From positions 265,236 to 329,235 of the forward strand of contig NZ_JAHRCY010000004.1 in the NCBI RefSeq assembly GCF_019083965.1: DNA of 64,000 bases, read 5' to 3'. The translations under genes and the position numbers were made by a program. The DNA comes from Catellatospora tritici. GTDB lineage: Bacteria; Actinomycetota; Actinomycetes; Mycobacteriales; Micromonosporaceae. Under the pieces are notes generated by a model. The model was not told the DNA's origin. It searched no databases and worked only from the letters and a program-made list of their open reading frames with translations. This document shows positions 18,322 to 27,315 of the stretch, in pieces. Position 1 is the first letter of the stretch. Every line of letters begins with the position of its first letter.

Positions 18322-19886
18322 GTGACCCCCGGCAGCTGGTTCCTGTCCGCCGACGAGCGCGGCAACCCCGCCACCGACATCGACCGGCGGCGCGGCGACG
18401 GCCTGGCCTGGACCCGGGGCAACCTGGCCCGCCCGCTGGTGCACGGAGCGGCGTACTTCCATGAGCTGGTCGAGGTCCTGGATCGGACCCGGGCCGGGGA
18501 CGTGGTGATGTTCACCGACTGGCGCGGCGACCCCGATGAGCGCCTGGACGGGCCGCGCACCCAGGTCACCAAGGTGCTCGGCGACGCGGCCCGACGCGGG
18601 GTGCACGTGTACGGCCTGCTGTGGCGCTCGCACCCGGACTGGCTGCACTTCAGCTCGCCGCAGAACCGCCAGCTCGCCGAGCAGCTGCAGGAGGCCGGGG
18701 CGCACGTCCTGCTCGACATGCGGGTCCGCTTCGGCGGCTCGCACCACCAGAAGATGTTCGTGGTCCGCCACCCCGACCGCCCCGAGGACGACGTGGCCTT
18801 CGTCGGCGGCATCGACCTGTGCCGCGGCCGCAACGACGACACCAAGCACCAGGGCGATCCGCTCGCCCCACCGATGGCCGAGGTGTACGGCCCGAACCCG
18901 CCCTGGCACGACATCCAGCTGCAGCTGCGTGGTCCTGCGGTCGGCGACGTCGAGCACGTGTTCCGGGAACGATGGCTCGACCCGAGCCCGCTGTCGCTGA
19001 ACGTGCTGGACTGGCTGCGCGACCGCCTGTCCCGGCTGCGCACCGAGGTCCCGGCGCTGCCCGAGCAGCTGCCGGACCCGCCCGCGTGCGGTCCGCACAG
19101 CGTGCAGACGCTGCGCACGTACCCGCGGCGGCGGCTGGGCCGCTATCCGTTCGCCCCGCGCGGCGAGCGCAGCATCGCGCGCGGTTACCTCAAAGCGCTG
19201 GCCAAGGCACAGCAGCTGATCTACGTCGAGGATCAGTACCTCTGGTCGGCCCGGGTGATCCAGCCGTTCGCCGAGGCGTTGCGGGCCAACCCCGACCTGC
19301 GCCTGATCTGCGTGGTGCCGCTCGTCCCGGACGCGGCCTCGCCGACCATCTCCATCGCCGAGTCGTGGGGTCGCAAGCAGGCGATGAAGGTGCTGGGCCG
19401 GGCAGGCGGCGACCGGGTCGCGGTGTACGGCCTGGAGAACGCCGCCGGGACGCCGATCTACGTACACGCGAAGTCGTGCGTCGTGGACGACACCTGGGCG
19501 ACGGTGGGCTCGGACAACTTCAACCTGCGCTCGTGGACCTATGACTCCGAGCTGACCTGCGCGGTGGTCGACGAGTCGGAGGTCCCCGCGTACGCGCGTG
19601 ACCTGCGGCTGGAGCTGATGAGTGAGCACGTGTTCGGCGGCGAGGGCGTCCCGACGGGCGGCTGCGCGAGCCGCGGGCGGCGTTCGACCTGTTCGCTGCC
19701 GCGGCCAGGGAGCTGGACGGCTGGCACGAGGCCGGTGGCACCGGTCCGCGGCCGCGCACCAGACTGCGCCGCTACGTCCCGCCGAAGGTCGGCGGTTGGC
19801 GCAGGCTGCCCGCTCGGCTCGTCTACGAGCTGATCTGCGATCCCGACGGTCGACCCAACGCCATGCGCCTGCGTAACCGCTTCTGA
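18322..19886 (+). pseudogene. Phospholipase D-family protein with a C-terminal frameshift
   Basis: The protein has two HKD catalytic motifs: SHHQKMFVV with H142/K144, and VHAKSCVVDD with H382/K384/D389 followed by GSDNFNLRSW. This is the arrangement of a two-domain phospholipase D that hydrolyses or transphosphatidylates phosphodiesters. In the starting frame the ORF ends at 19833 after an implausible Arg/Ser/Cys-rich tail. One base less, from about 19652, gives a sensible ending in another frame that runs through LREPRAAFDLF and LVYELICDPDGRPNAM and stops at 19886. The simplest explanation is loss of one base in GTCCCGACGGG near 19648-19658. Both HKD motifs are upstream, so a protein with an altered tail could still be active. 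Sequencing error cannot be excluded. The start is GTG 18322, with TACGGT seven bases upstream and no ribosome binding site, so possibly leaderless. No signal peptide. Confidence 0.8.
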
Positions 19887-19953
19887 TCGCGTGGCGGTGA
19901 CCGTCTGGCGTGAGCTGCCGGAGAAGATCGGTGCGGTCCCTTGGCGCGGCCCG

Positions 19954-20526
19954 TCAGTAGTGCAGCAGGTCAGGCCCGAGGCAGCCCGCCGCGAAGGCGA
20001 ACAGGCACGCCGCCGCGATGGCGACGACCCCCCATCGCCAGGCGATCCGAGGTGTTGCGGTCCGGGGCGTCGCGGTGTCGAGCAACGCGGGGGTTCCGCG
20101 AAGCATGGCGTTGAGCTGCTCGGCCGCTTCGCGCTGGCCCAGCCTTCGATCGAGCCTGCCGCTTCTCGGTTCCCACAGCCACGACGGCCCGGTCCGGATG
20201 ACGACGGTCCGACCGTCGGTGGTCTGGACGAGCAGCTTGCCGTCACTGCCGAGCTGCCCGGCTGCCACCATGTGCCGCGGCACCGTGCTGACGCGATACA
20301 TCGAGTACACGGCGATGGAGGTCTGGCTCACGACGACCCGCTGGGCGTACGCGATCACCGCCGCCCAGACGGCGACCGGCGCGAGCAGGAACGCGAACCG
20401 CGGCACGGAGCCGCCGGTACGGTCGATGATCCAGGCACCGGCAAGTGCCGCGCTCGCGACCACAGCCGACACGACCCGCGCCTGGATGTCCCTGCGTCGG
20501 AGCGTCCTTTTCGCGCCGCGAGCCAT
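19954..20526 (-). CDS. Small membrane protein, PH-like, unknown function
   Basis: A 190-residue protein with two hydrophobic segments near the N-terminus (about 19-34 and 44-62) and a third near the C-terminus (about 165-182). A soluble middle follows the second helix (VVVSQTSIAVYSMYRVSTVP, then VQTTDGRTVVIRTG) and resembles the beta-strand pattern of bacterial PH-domain membrane proteins, in which a short PH fold faces the cytoplasm. That is a fold-level guess. A basic MARGAKRTLRRR start suggests a cytoplasmic N-terminus. It is convergent with the phospholipase D gene and lies 69 nt downstream of the histidine phosphatase on the same strand, so the two may share a transcript. Confidence 0.6.
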   Translation of the reverse strand: MARGAKRTLRRRDIQARVVSAVVASAALAGAWIIDRTGGSVPRFAFLLAPVAVWAAVIAYAQRVVVSQTSIAVYSMYRVSTVPRHMVAAGQLGSDGKLLVQTTDGRTVVIRTGPSWLWEPRSGRLDRRLGQREAAEQLNAMLRGTPALLDTATPRTATPRIAWRWGVVAIAAACLFAFAAGCLGPDLLHY

Positions 20527-20595
20527 CGGCTCAAGGTAGCCGGGTCGGACAACAGGCGGCGTCGCGCCCGCGACGGCCGCTGGCGGCGGGTTGCC

Positions 20596-21240
20596 TCACG
20601 CGTTGAAGCGGACCAGGGACCAGCGCGGCGGCGGGAACGCCGCCGGGTTGTCGTCGGTGAGCCATTCGGTGACCGTGGCGTTGCCGACGTTGACCAGGTC
20701 GAACGGGTGCCAGTGGCCGAGCAGGCCGAGCCCGGTGAACGAAGCGGCGACCGTCTCCGCGTGCGCGACCACGATCACGGTCGCGCCCCGGTGCCGGGAG
20801 GCGATCTCCACCAGCGCGCGGCTGATCCGGGTGAGCAGCTCGGCAGGTGTCTCGTTGCCGTCCTGAAATGGCCGAAACACCCCGCCGCCGGGTGCGGCGT
20901 GGTCCCGCAGGAACCGCTCCACCGCCATGCCGTCGGCATAGTCCGGCACGTGCCAGGTGCACAGGCCGCAGTCCTGGGTCGGCTCCACTCCGAACGCCGC
21001 CCCGACCGTGGCCGCGGTCTGCACCGCCCGACGTCGGGTCGAGGTGTAGACCGCGACGGTCTCACCCCACCCGTCCTGGTCCGCCCGTGCGGCGAGCAGC
21101 GAGGCCAATCCGGCCGCCTGCTCGTGTCCCAGCGGCGTCAGGCCGCCGCAGCCGTGCGGGCCGCCGACCACGCCGTCTGCCTTGTGCACCGAGTCGCCGT
21201 GCCGCACCAGCACCATCCGCGTACGCACAGGCGCCGACAT
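20596..21240 (-). CDS. Histidine phosphatase (phosphoglycerate-mutase-like) family protein
   Basis: A 214-residue cytoplasmic protein with the RHG catalytic signature MVLVRHGDSVHK near the N-terminus, TSTRRRAVQTA (second Arg), and IVVAHAETV with the second catalytic His. A phospho-His intermediate would form on the RHG histidine. The family covers mutases and broad phosphatases; the real substrate is not evident. The chosen ATG at 21240 directly abuts a 19-bp hairpin, leaving no room for a promoter or ribosome binding site. An internal ATG at 21216 (MVLVRHGD) is a serious alternative and would match the compact N-terminus of many homologues. The upstream neighbour on the same strand is the M28 peptidase. 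Confidence 0.85.
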   Translation of the reverse strand: MSAPVRTRMVLVRHGDSVHKADGVVGGPHGCGGLTPLGHEQAAGLASLLAARADQDGWGETVAVYTSTRRRAVQTAATVGAAFGVEPTQDCGLCTWHVPDYADGMAVERFLRDHAAPGGGVFRPFQDGNETPAELLTRISRALVEIASRHRGATVIVVAHAETVAASFTGLGLLGHWHPFDLVNVGNATVTEWLTDDNPAAFPPPRWSLVRFNA

Positions 21241-21241
21241 T

Positions 21242-21282
21242 AACAACCGGTGGCCGGTTCGTGGAACCGGCCACCGGTTGTT
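21242..21282 (-). terminator. 19-bp hairpin terminator of the M28 peptidase gene
   Basis: Arms 21242-21260 (AACAACCGGTGGCCGGTTC) and 21264-21282 are exact complements with a 3-nt loop. It begins 6 nt beyond the peptidase stop and touches the start codon of the phosphatase gene. Confidence 0.85.
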
Positions 21283-21288
21283 GTCGCG

Positions 21289-23037
21289 TCAGGACACGGT
21301 CACGGCCGTGTCGTCGATGACGAACGACGTCTGCAGGCCCGAGTCCTCGACGCCGGTGAACTTGATGGTGACGGTCTGGCCCGCGAAGGCCGACAGGTTG
21401 TACGAGCGCAGCGTGTACCCGCTGGCGTTCAGGTTCGAGAACACCTGCAGCGTGGTGGTGCCCGCCTGCACGGTCAGCTTGTCGTACGCGGTGGTGGTCG
21501 TGGTCTCCGCGGTGACGATCTTCAGATAGAACGACAGCGTGTAGCTGCTGCACCCGGTCGGCAGGGTCACCGACTGCGACAGCGTGTCGGTGTGGGTGGA
21601 GCCGTAGCCGTTCAGCCACGCAGACCACGTGCCGGTGCGCGGCGCGCCGTTGCCGGTGTTCTGCCCGATCACGCCCGAGGACTGGGTCCACGAGGTGGCA
21701 CCGGACTCGAAGCCCGGGTTGGCGAACTTCTGCCCGGCCCCGGTGCACCCGCCGGTGCCGTTGACGGTCAGCGTGTACGTGGCCGAGTGGGTCACGGACC
21801 CGGTGCCGGTCACCGTGATGGTGTAGGTGCCGGGGGCGGCACTGGAGGTGGTCGACACGGTCATTGTCGACGAGCCGCCGGAGGTCACCGAGGTGGGGCT
21901 GAAGCTCACGGACACGCCCGACGGGGCGCCGGAGGCGCTGAGGCTGACCGTCTGCGCGCTGCCCGAGGTGGTCGCGGTGCTGACGGTGGCCGTGGTCGAC
22001 GAACCCGGGTTGACCGCACCGGAGGTGGGGCTCAGCGACACCGAGAAGTCATTGGCGGGCGCGGTGCCGGTGGTCAGGTTCCACACGGCGTACTCGATCG
22101 CGTTGGCGAAGCGGCCCAGCGACGTCGTGTTGATGTTCGACGGGTAGCTGTCGCACGCCTTGTGGTAGCACGGGTCGTACGCCGCACCGGCGGTGCCGCC
22201 CCACTTGGTGACCTGCGCGCTGGTCTTGGTGAAGCCGGCGCCGGTCGAGTTGATCGAGGACGGGATGCCCGCGTTGCGGAACGAGCCGTCGTCGCTGCAG
22301 CACTCGGTCGACGTCTCCGTCGGCACGCTGATGGAGGTGAAGTACTCACGCAGCTTCACCGCGACGGCGTCGGTGCCGGTGACGAAGTAGCCGCCGTTGG
22401 TCGAGGCGATCATGTCGAACGTGCCGTACGCCTTGATCGCGGTCTTCTGCGCCGAGGTCAGCGAGTTGACGTAGAACTTCGAGCCGATCAGGCCCTGTTC
22501 CTCGCCGGCCCACCAGCCGAACCGCGCGTGCTTGGCCATGGTCGGGTTGGCCGCCGCCAGCTGCAGCGCGGCCTCCAGCAGCGCCGTGGAGCCGGAGCCG
22601 TCGTCGTTGATGCCGGGACCCGCCGAGACGCTGTCGAGGTGCGCGCCGAACATGTAGGTGTTGTTGGTGTCGCCACCCGGCCAGTCGGCGATGACGTTCT
22701 TGGCCGAGCCGTTGCAGGTGGTGCAGGTCTGCAGGGTGACGGTGAAGCCGGCGGCCTGCAGCTTCTGCTGCACGTAGGTCACCGAGGCGGTGTGGCCGCC
22801 GGTGCCGGTCGCCCGGTTGCCGCCGTTGTTGGTCGCGATGGTCTGCAGCTGCTGCAGGTGGGCCTTGACATTGTTCACGTCGATGACCGGCGCGGCCAGG
22901 GTGCCGACGAGGGCCGGTGCGGTCGCACCGGTCTGTCCGGCGGGTCGGGCGGCGGCCGAGGGCTGTGCGCTCAGGGCGATCGCCGCGGCGACGAAGACAG
23001 CTAGGGCAGGTCCTGCCGTAACCGTTTTCAGTCTCAT
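21289..23037 (-). CDS. Secreted M28-family aminopeptidase with Ig-like and C-terminal modules
   Basis: A 582-residue exported zinc peptidase. Signal peptide residues 1 to about 31. The catalytic domain (about 55-340) carries the di-zinc ligands of M28 aminopeptidases: the His in GAHLDSV, the Asp in NDDGSGS, the Glu pair in WAGEEQG, an Asp in GTFDMIAS and a late His in CYHKACDSY. It most resembles Streptomyces aminopeptidase S. A Ser/Thr-rich Ig-like domain follows (about 350-440, [15 protein letters not shown]), then a roughly 140-residue C-terminal module from FANPGFESG to [11 protein letters not shown]. The same module ends the S1 protease at 25460-27022. The module is probably a beta-sandwich for substrate or cell-wall binding. 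ATG 23037 has AAGGAG 6 nt upstream. Confidence 0.92.
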   Translation of the reverse strand: MRLKTVTAGPALAVFVAAAIALSAQPSAAARPAGQTGATAPALVGTLAAPVIDVNNVKAHLQQLQTIATNNGGNRATGTGGHTASVTYVQQKLQAAGFTVTLQTCTTCNGSAKNVIADWPGGDTNNTYMFGAHLDSVSAGPGINDDGSGSTALLEAALQLAAANPTMAKHARFGWWAGEEQGLIGSKFYVNSLTSAQKTAIKAYGTFDMIASTNGGYFVTGTDAVAVKLREYFTSISVPTETSTECCSDDGSFRNAGIPSSINSTGAGFTKTSAQVTKWGGTAGAAYDPCYHKACDSYPSNINTTSLGRFANAIEYAVWNLTTGTAPANDFSVSLSPTSGAVNPGSSTTATVSTATTSGSAQTVSLSASGAPSGVSVSFSPTSVTSGGSSTMTVSTTSSAAPGTYTITVTGTGSVTHSATYTLTVNGTGGCTGAGQKFANPGFESGATSWTQSSGVIGQNTGNGAPRTGTWSAWLNGYGSTHTDTLSQSVTLPTGCSSYTLSFYLKIVTAETTTTTAYDKLTVQAGTTTLQVFSNLNASGYTLRSYNLSAFAGQTVTIKFTGVEDSGLQTSFVIDDTAVTVS

Positions 23038-23155
23038 GAAGGGCTCCTTGTGTCCATGCCGATGTGGACGGCTCGCCGTAGCCAAGCAGAACCGCCGAAG
23101 CGGCACAAGGCATCGGAACCCTTGAATTTTGTACGGACCCTTGTCGTCGTGGCGA

Positions 23156-23419
23156 TCAACCCTGCGGGGGTGTCTCCTCGCTGCCGGGCGCCTGTTCGCG
23201 CACCAATGGCAGCACGATGGTGGGGTGGGTGAGGCCGAGCAACCGGCTGTGCCGCTCGCTCACGCGTACGCAGGCCAGCGCCACCGAGCAGGGCAGTTGT
23301 CGGGTGCAGCTGCACAGGCCGCCACCGGCCGGACGGTGCTGGGCGAGCATCGCGGCGGCCGCCGCGACCTGTCTGTGTGCCAGCTCGATCGCGTCGGCCG
23401 AGGCACCCTCTGTCCACAT
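23156..23419 (-). CDS. Small Cys-containing protein, unknown function
   Basis: An 87-residue ORF from ATG 23419, beginning [17 protein letters not shown]. It has a C-x-C-x(5)-C-x(6)-C arrangement ([16 protein letters not shown]) that could bind zinc or form a cluster, preceded by an amphipathic helix. Small actinobacterial proteins with a similar CxC...C spacing exist but I cannot name a family. The ribosome binding site is weak. It is divergent from the 98-residue gene at 23583 across about 160 bp of moderately AT-rich sequence, which suggests a shared regulatory region. Confidence 0.55.
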   Translation of the reverse strand: MWTEGASADAIELAHRQVAAAAAMLAQHRPAGGGLCSCTRQLPCSVALACVRVSERHSRLLGLTHPTIVLPLVREQAPGSEETPPQG

Positions 23420-23582
23420 GGGACGAATCTTGCCATTCGGGCGGGGGCTGCGTACACCCGGTGCCCGTCGAGCTGAATAGTTGCGTATCTTAGCAAGTAC
23501 TAATGCGTCGCCGCGGGTTCGGCGGGCAGCGCCCGAGCACGCGCGGCCGGGATGGCCGACAGCGGAAGGGGCGTGCAGCCAG

Positions 23583-23879
23583 ATGGAACCCCAGCGACGT
23601 TCGGCCTGGCACGGATACCTCCTGGTGGTCGACGGCCTGGTGCCCGCGGTGCGGCGCACCACCCAGCGCGGCGAGGCCGCCGCCGAGTTCGCGGCGCTGC
23701 ACGCCCACCTGGACGCGAACGCGACCGCCTGGGGCCTGGACGGACTGCGCCTGCTCGGTATCGCCACCCACGCGCACGTCATGCACCGCCGCGGTGACCA
23801 GGACACCAGTCTGGTGCTGCTGCAGGCCCTGGCCAGACGGCTGTTCGCCCTGTCCCGCCCCGGCCGCATGGTCCGCTGA
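23583..23879 (+). CDS. Hypothetical 98-residue protein
   Basis: It starts MEPQRRSAWHGYLLVVDGLV and has a compact alpha/beta composition with a mid-protein helix RGEAAAEFAALHAHLDANA and a basic end (LFALSRPGRMVR). There is no signal peptide and no membrane segment, and I recognise no family. Codon composition matches its neighbours and AAGGGG precedes the ATG by about 12 nt, so it is probably real. It is followed after 75 nt by an ArsR regulator on the same strand. Confidence 0.5.
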   Translation: MEPQRRSAWHGYLLVVDGLVPAVRRTTQRGEAAAEFAALHAHLDANATAWGLDGLRLLGIATHAHVMHRRGDQDTSLVLLQALARRLFALSRPGRMVR

Positions 23880-23954
23880 TCGGAACGCCCCCGGCAGCCC
23901 GGCAGCCCGCGAATGCGCCCGGTACGGTTTGGGGACGATGGAGGAGGTGGACCG

Positions 23955-24296
23955 GTGCGCAAACCGCTGTATCAGGCCAAGGCGGAGTTCTTCAAGGCAC
24001 TGGCCCACCCGGCCCGCATTCGCGTGCTGGAGCTGCTGTCGGTGCGCGAGCACTCCGTCGGCGAGATGCTGCCCGAGGTCGGCCTGGAGGCCGCCCACCT
24101 GTCCCAGCAGCTGGCCGTGCTGCGCAAGATGAACCTCGTGGTCACCCGCAAGGAAGGCTCGACCGTCTACTACTCGCTGGTCAGCCCGCACGTCGCCGAG
24201 CTGCTGGCCGTCGCCCGCCGCATCCTGACCGAGGTCCTGGCCATCCAGGTCGAGCTGCTCGACGACCTGCGCGCCGCCCAGACCATGGCACACTGA
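23955..24296 (+). CDS. ArsR/SmtB-family transcriptional regulator
   Basis: A 113-residue winged-helix protein. The N-terminal helix YQAKAEFFKALAHPARIRVL is the standard ArsR opening, the recognition helix lies in LEAAHLSQQLAVLRKMNLVV, and the wing is TRKEGSTVYYSL. None of the Cys/His metal-sensing motifs (CxC in alpha3, or the alpha5 DxHx10HxxE site) are present, so it may sense something other than a metal. Members bind palindromic operators as dimers and repress. GTG 23955 is chosen because GGAGGAGG (23940-23947) is ideally placed upstream. A longer ORF from 23913 would start inside that ribosome binding site region and has a poor N-terminus. Confidence 0.9.
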   Translation: MRKPLYQAKAEFFKALAHPARIRVLELLSVREHSVGEMLPEVGLEAAHLSQQLAVLRKMNLVVTRKEGSTVYYSLVSPHVAELLAVARRILTEVLAIQVELLDDLRAAQTMAH

Positions 24297-24375
24297 CCAC
24301 CCGAGTCGTGTCGACTATGTGAGACGGCAATCCTGGGCGAAGACACGCCACAGACGACCTGGTTAAGGTCGGTTC

Positions 24376-25359
24376 ATGCTGGAGCAGACCGTGACCTCGC
24401 CCAACGCCGCCGAGACCCCGACCGGGCGGCCGCCGCTGCGGGAACTGCTGACCGACGCGCACAGCGGTGTCCTGCTGTTCGGCATCACGCCGCCGCGCCG
24501 CAGCGCCACCCCCGACGAGGTGCGCCAGATCGCTGCCGTCACCATGGCCCGGCTCGCCCCTCTCGACGTCGACGGCCTGGTGCTCTACGACATCGACGAC
24601 GAGAGCGACCGCAACCCCGACCAGCGCCCCTTCCCGTACCTGCCGACCATGGATCCGGCCCGCTTCCAGGACGAGTACCTGACCGGCTGGGACCGACCGG
24701 TCGTGGTCTACCGCTGCGTGGGCAAGTACCCCGAGCACGAACTGCGGTCGTGGCTGGACCGGGCCGACCCGGCCCGCGTGCTGAGCGTGTTCGTGGGCGC
24801 GTCGTCGAGCCAGAAGACCATCCACACGAGCCTGCCGCAGGCCCAGGTGCTGCGCCACGAGGTCCGGCCGGAGCTGCTGCTGGGTGGGGTGGCCATCACC
24901 GAGCGGTACGTGCGCAGCGGTGACGAGCACCTGCGCCTGGCCGCCAAGCAGGCCCGCGGCTGCGCCTTCTTCATCTCACAGGTCGTCTACGACGTCGACG
25001 CGACCAAGAGCCTGGTGTCGGACTACTTCCACAGTTGCCGCGAGCAGGGCATCGCGCCGCGGCCGGTCCTGTTCACCCTGTCGGTGTGCGGCTCACTCAA
25101 GACGCTGGCCTTCCTGAAGTGGCTGGGCGTGGGCATCCCGCGCTGGCTGGAGAACGCGCTGACCCACGCCGCCGACCCGCTGGCGGAGTCGTACGACTAC
25201 TGTGTCGCCGCGGCGCGGGAGCTCAGCGAGTTCTGTCGCCACCTGGGGATGCCGTTCGGGTTCAACGTGGAGAGCGTGTCGATCCGCAAGGTGGAGATCG
25301 AGGCGTCGGTCGCGCTCGCCGCCCAGGTGCGCGCCCTGCTGGACGGCGCCGAGCGCTGA
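24376..25359 (+). CDS. Methylenetetrahydrofolate-reductase-like protein
   Basis: A 327-residue cytoplasmic protein with the TIM-barrel pattern of the MTHFR superfamily: VLLFGITPPRRS at the first strand, VDGLVLYDIDDESDR (the position of the family's conserved Glu/Asp turn), VVYRCVGKYP, FVGASSSQKTIHTSL, GGVAITERY, CAFFISQVVYDVDATKSL and FTLSVCGSLKTL. It lacks the standard MetF N-terminus and is divergent, so it is better called MTHFR-like than MetF. It may be a flavoprotein acting on a folate or other one-carbon carrier. The ATG at 24376 has TAAGGT exactly six bases upstream and no ribosome binding site, so it is probably leaderless. Its 79-nt distance from the ArsR gene would allow regulation by that protein. 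Confidence 0.75.
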   Translation: MLEQTVTSPNAAETPTGRPPLRELLTDAHSGVLLFGITPPRRSATPDEVRQIAAVTMARLAPLDVDGLVLYDIDDESDRNPDQRPFPYLPTMDPARFQDEYLTGWDRPVVVYRCVGKYPEHELRSWLDRADPARVLSVFVGASSSQKTIHTSLPQAQVLRHEVRPELLLGGVAITERYVRSGDEHLRLAAKQARGCAFFISQVVYDVDATKSLVSDYFHSCREQGIAPRPVLFTLSVCGSLKTLAFLKWLGVGIPRWLENALTHAADPLAESYDYCVAAARELSEFCRHLGMPFGFNVESVSIRKVEIEASVALAAQVRALLDGAER

Positions 25360-25459
25360 CCGCTCGCTGGGTCGATCGGCGCGGTTATTCATGGTCTTCA
25401 CTGGAGGGTGAGGCTGCCCATAGACTGGCGGCGATTTCTCACACCCCCTGGGAGCCCCC

Positions 25460-27022
25460 ATGTTCCGACGAATCGCCACCACCGTGGGCGCACTCGTGCT
25501 CGGCGCGGCCGCCATCGCGGTCCCCGCCGTCCCCGCGACCGCCGTCACCCTCCAGGCGGCCAGCCTCAACGCGACGATCGCGTTGAACAACTGTTCAGCC
25601 TCGCTCGTACGTTTCCCCAGCTCCGTCAGCACCGACCGGGCCATGATGCTGACCAACGGCCACTGCTATGAGGGCGGCATGCCCGGCGCCGGGGACGTGC
25701 TGCAGAACCGCAGCAGCACCCGGTCCGGCACCCTGCTCAACGCCTCCGGCACCGGCCTCGGCACCGTCCGCGCCGACCAGCTGATCTACGCGACGATGAC
25801 CGACACCGACGTCGCCCTGTACCGCCTCAACACCACGTTCGCCTCGATCCAGAGCAGCTACGGCGTGACCGCGCTGACGATCTCGGCCACCCGCCCGGCC
25901 AGCGGCAGCAGCATGTTCATCCCGTCCAGCTACTGGAAGCAGATCTGGAACTGCACCATCAGCGCGTTCGTGCCCACCCTGCGCGAGGGCGTGTGGACCT
26001 GGCACGACTCGATCAAGTACAACTCCGGCTGCCAGACCACCCACGGCACCTCCGGCTCGCCGATCGTCGACCTGGCCACCAACAACGTCGTCGGCATCAA
26101 CAACACCGGCAACGACGACGGCCAGTCCTGCACGCTGAACAACCCGTGCGAGGTCGACGCCAACGGCACCACCCACGTCTACCAGGGCCAGAGCTACGGC
26201 CAGCAGACGTACTGGTTCACCACCTGCCTCAACGCCTCGCGCGCGATCGACCTGACCGTGTCGGGCTGCCTGCTGCCCAAGCCGCCGGGCACCGGCAACA
26301 CGGTGACGGTCACCAACCCGGGCAACCAGTCCTCGGTCGTCGGCACCGCGGTGAACCTGCAGATCACCGCCAGCTCCTCCGGCAGCGGCCAGACGCTGAC
26401 CTACAGCGCCACCGGGCTGCCCGCGGGCCTGACCATCAACGCGAGCACCGGAAAGATCACCGGTACGCCCACCACCGCGCAGACCACCACCGTCACCGTG
26501 ACGGCCAAGGACACCACCAACGCCACCGGCACGGCGTCCTTCAGCTGGACCGTCAGCTCGTCGGGCGGCACCTGCTCCGGGCAGTTGTTCGGCAACCCGG
26601 GCTTCGAGACCGGCACGTCCCCGTGGACCCAGAGCAGCGGCGTGATCGACAACAGCTCGGGTCAGGCGGCGCACGGCGGGTCGTACAAGGCCTGGCTGAA
26701 CGGGTACGGCAGCACCCACACCGACACGCTGTCGCAGTCGGTGACGATCCCGGCCGGGTGCCGCGCAACGCTGACGTACTGGCTGCACATCGACACCGCC
26801 GAGACGACCACCACGGTCGCCTACGACAAGCTGACCGTCGCCGCGGGCTCGACCACAATCGCCAGCTACTCGAACCTGAACAAGAACACCGGGTACGCGC
26901 TGCGCACCATCGACGTCTCCGCGTACGCGGGGCAGACGGTGGTCATCAAGTTCACCGGCGTCGAGGACGCGTCCCTGCAGACCTCCTTCGTCATCGACGA
27001 CACCGCGCTGACCCTGTCGTAG
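25460..27022 (+). CDS. Secreted S1-type serine protease with Ig-like and C-terminal modules
   Basis: A 520-residue exported protease. The signal peptide ends near ATA-VT (residue about 29). The trypsin-like domain (about 35-265) has the triad His in TNGHCYEG, Asp in TDTDVALYRL and Ser in HGTSGSPIVDL, plus disulfide cysteines. A putative-Ig domain (about 275-365; NPGNQSSVVGTAVNLQITA) follows, then a roughly 145-residue module from FGNPGFETG to FVIDDTALTLS. That module is nearly the same as the end of the M28 aminopeptidase at 21289-23037; both contain [19 protein letters not shown]. The enzyme should cleave extracellular proteins. ATG 25460 lies about 6 nt after GGGAG. It is monocistronic, with a long terminator hairpin downstream. 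Confidence 0.92.
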   Translation: MFRRIATTVGALVLGAAAIAVPAVPATAVTLQAASLNATIALNNCSASLVRFPSSVSTDRAMMLTNGHCYEGGMPGAGDVLQNRSSTRSGTLLNASGTGLGTVRADQLIYATMTDTDVALYRLNTTFASIQSSYGVTALTISATRPASGSSMFIPSSYWKQIWNCTISAFVPTLREGVWTWHDSIKYNSGCQTTHGTSGSPIVDLATNNVVGINNTGNDDGQSCTLNNPCEVDANGTTHVYQGQSYGQQTYWFTTCLNASRAIDLTVSGCLLPKPPGTGNTVTVTNPGNQSSVVGTAVNLQITASSSGSGQTLTYSATGLPAGLTINASTGKITGTPTTAQTTTVTVTAKDTTNATGTASFSWTVSSSGGTCSGQLFGNPGFETGTSPWTQSSGVIDNSSGQAAHGGSYKAWLNGYGSTHTDTLSQSVTIPAGCRATLTYWLHIDTAETTTTVAYDKLTVAAGSTTIASYSNLNKNTGYALRTIDVSAYAGQTVVIKFTGVEDASLQTSFVIDDTALTLS

Positions 27023-27028
27023 CGGCAC

Positions 27029-27073
27029 CGCGTGGCTCGGCCCGCCGTTGGGTACGGCGGGCCGAGTCACGCG
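27029..27073. terminator. 19-bp hairpin terminator after S1 protease
   Basis: Arms 27029-27047 and 27055-27073 pair over 19 bp with one G-U and a 7-nt loop. The core is CTCGGCCCGCCG with its complement. It starts 6 nt beyond the stop codon. The remaining bases up to 27315 hold no gene I can support; they are less GC-rich around 27195-27250 and presumably carry the promoter of the RHS gene. Confidence 0.8.
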
Positions 27074-27315
27074 CCGCGGCAGTGAGGTCGGTGCGTGTCG
27101 GATCGTCACGACCGCGTCACCAAACACGATCCCCGGTTTCCAGTGCTTCGTCGATGGTGGACACGTTTGTCCGCCGGTTCGACCGCTAGGCCGCCCCAGG
27201 CGAACCAAACAATCATGAGCATCACGTCGATAACGATTCTTCGTCGCGGGACAACGGGATGGTCGAACTCTGGGCTACCGTGCGTGCACTTGATCGCCTC
27301 GGGGGAGTGTGTGTG

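Noticed and set aside
21250..23004. 584-residue plus-strand ORF opposite the M28 peptidase
   Set aside because: Shadow frame with Gly/Arg/Val repeats and no domain; the minus strand has signal peptide, zinc ligands and ribosome binding site.
24376..25359. metF assignment
   Set aside because: The TIM-barrel pattern fits the MTHFR superfamily but the N-terminus and several blocks differ from MetF, so the symbol is withheld.
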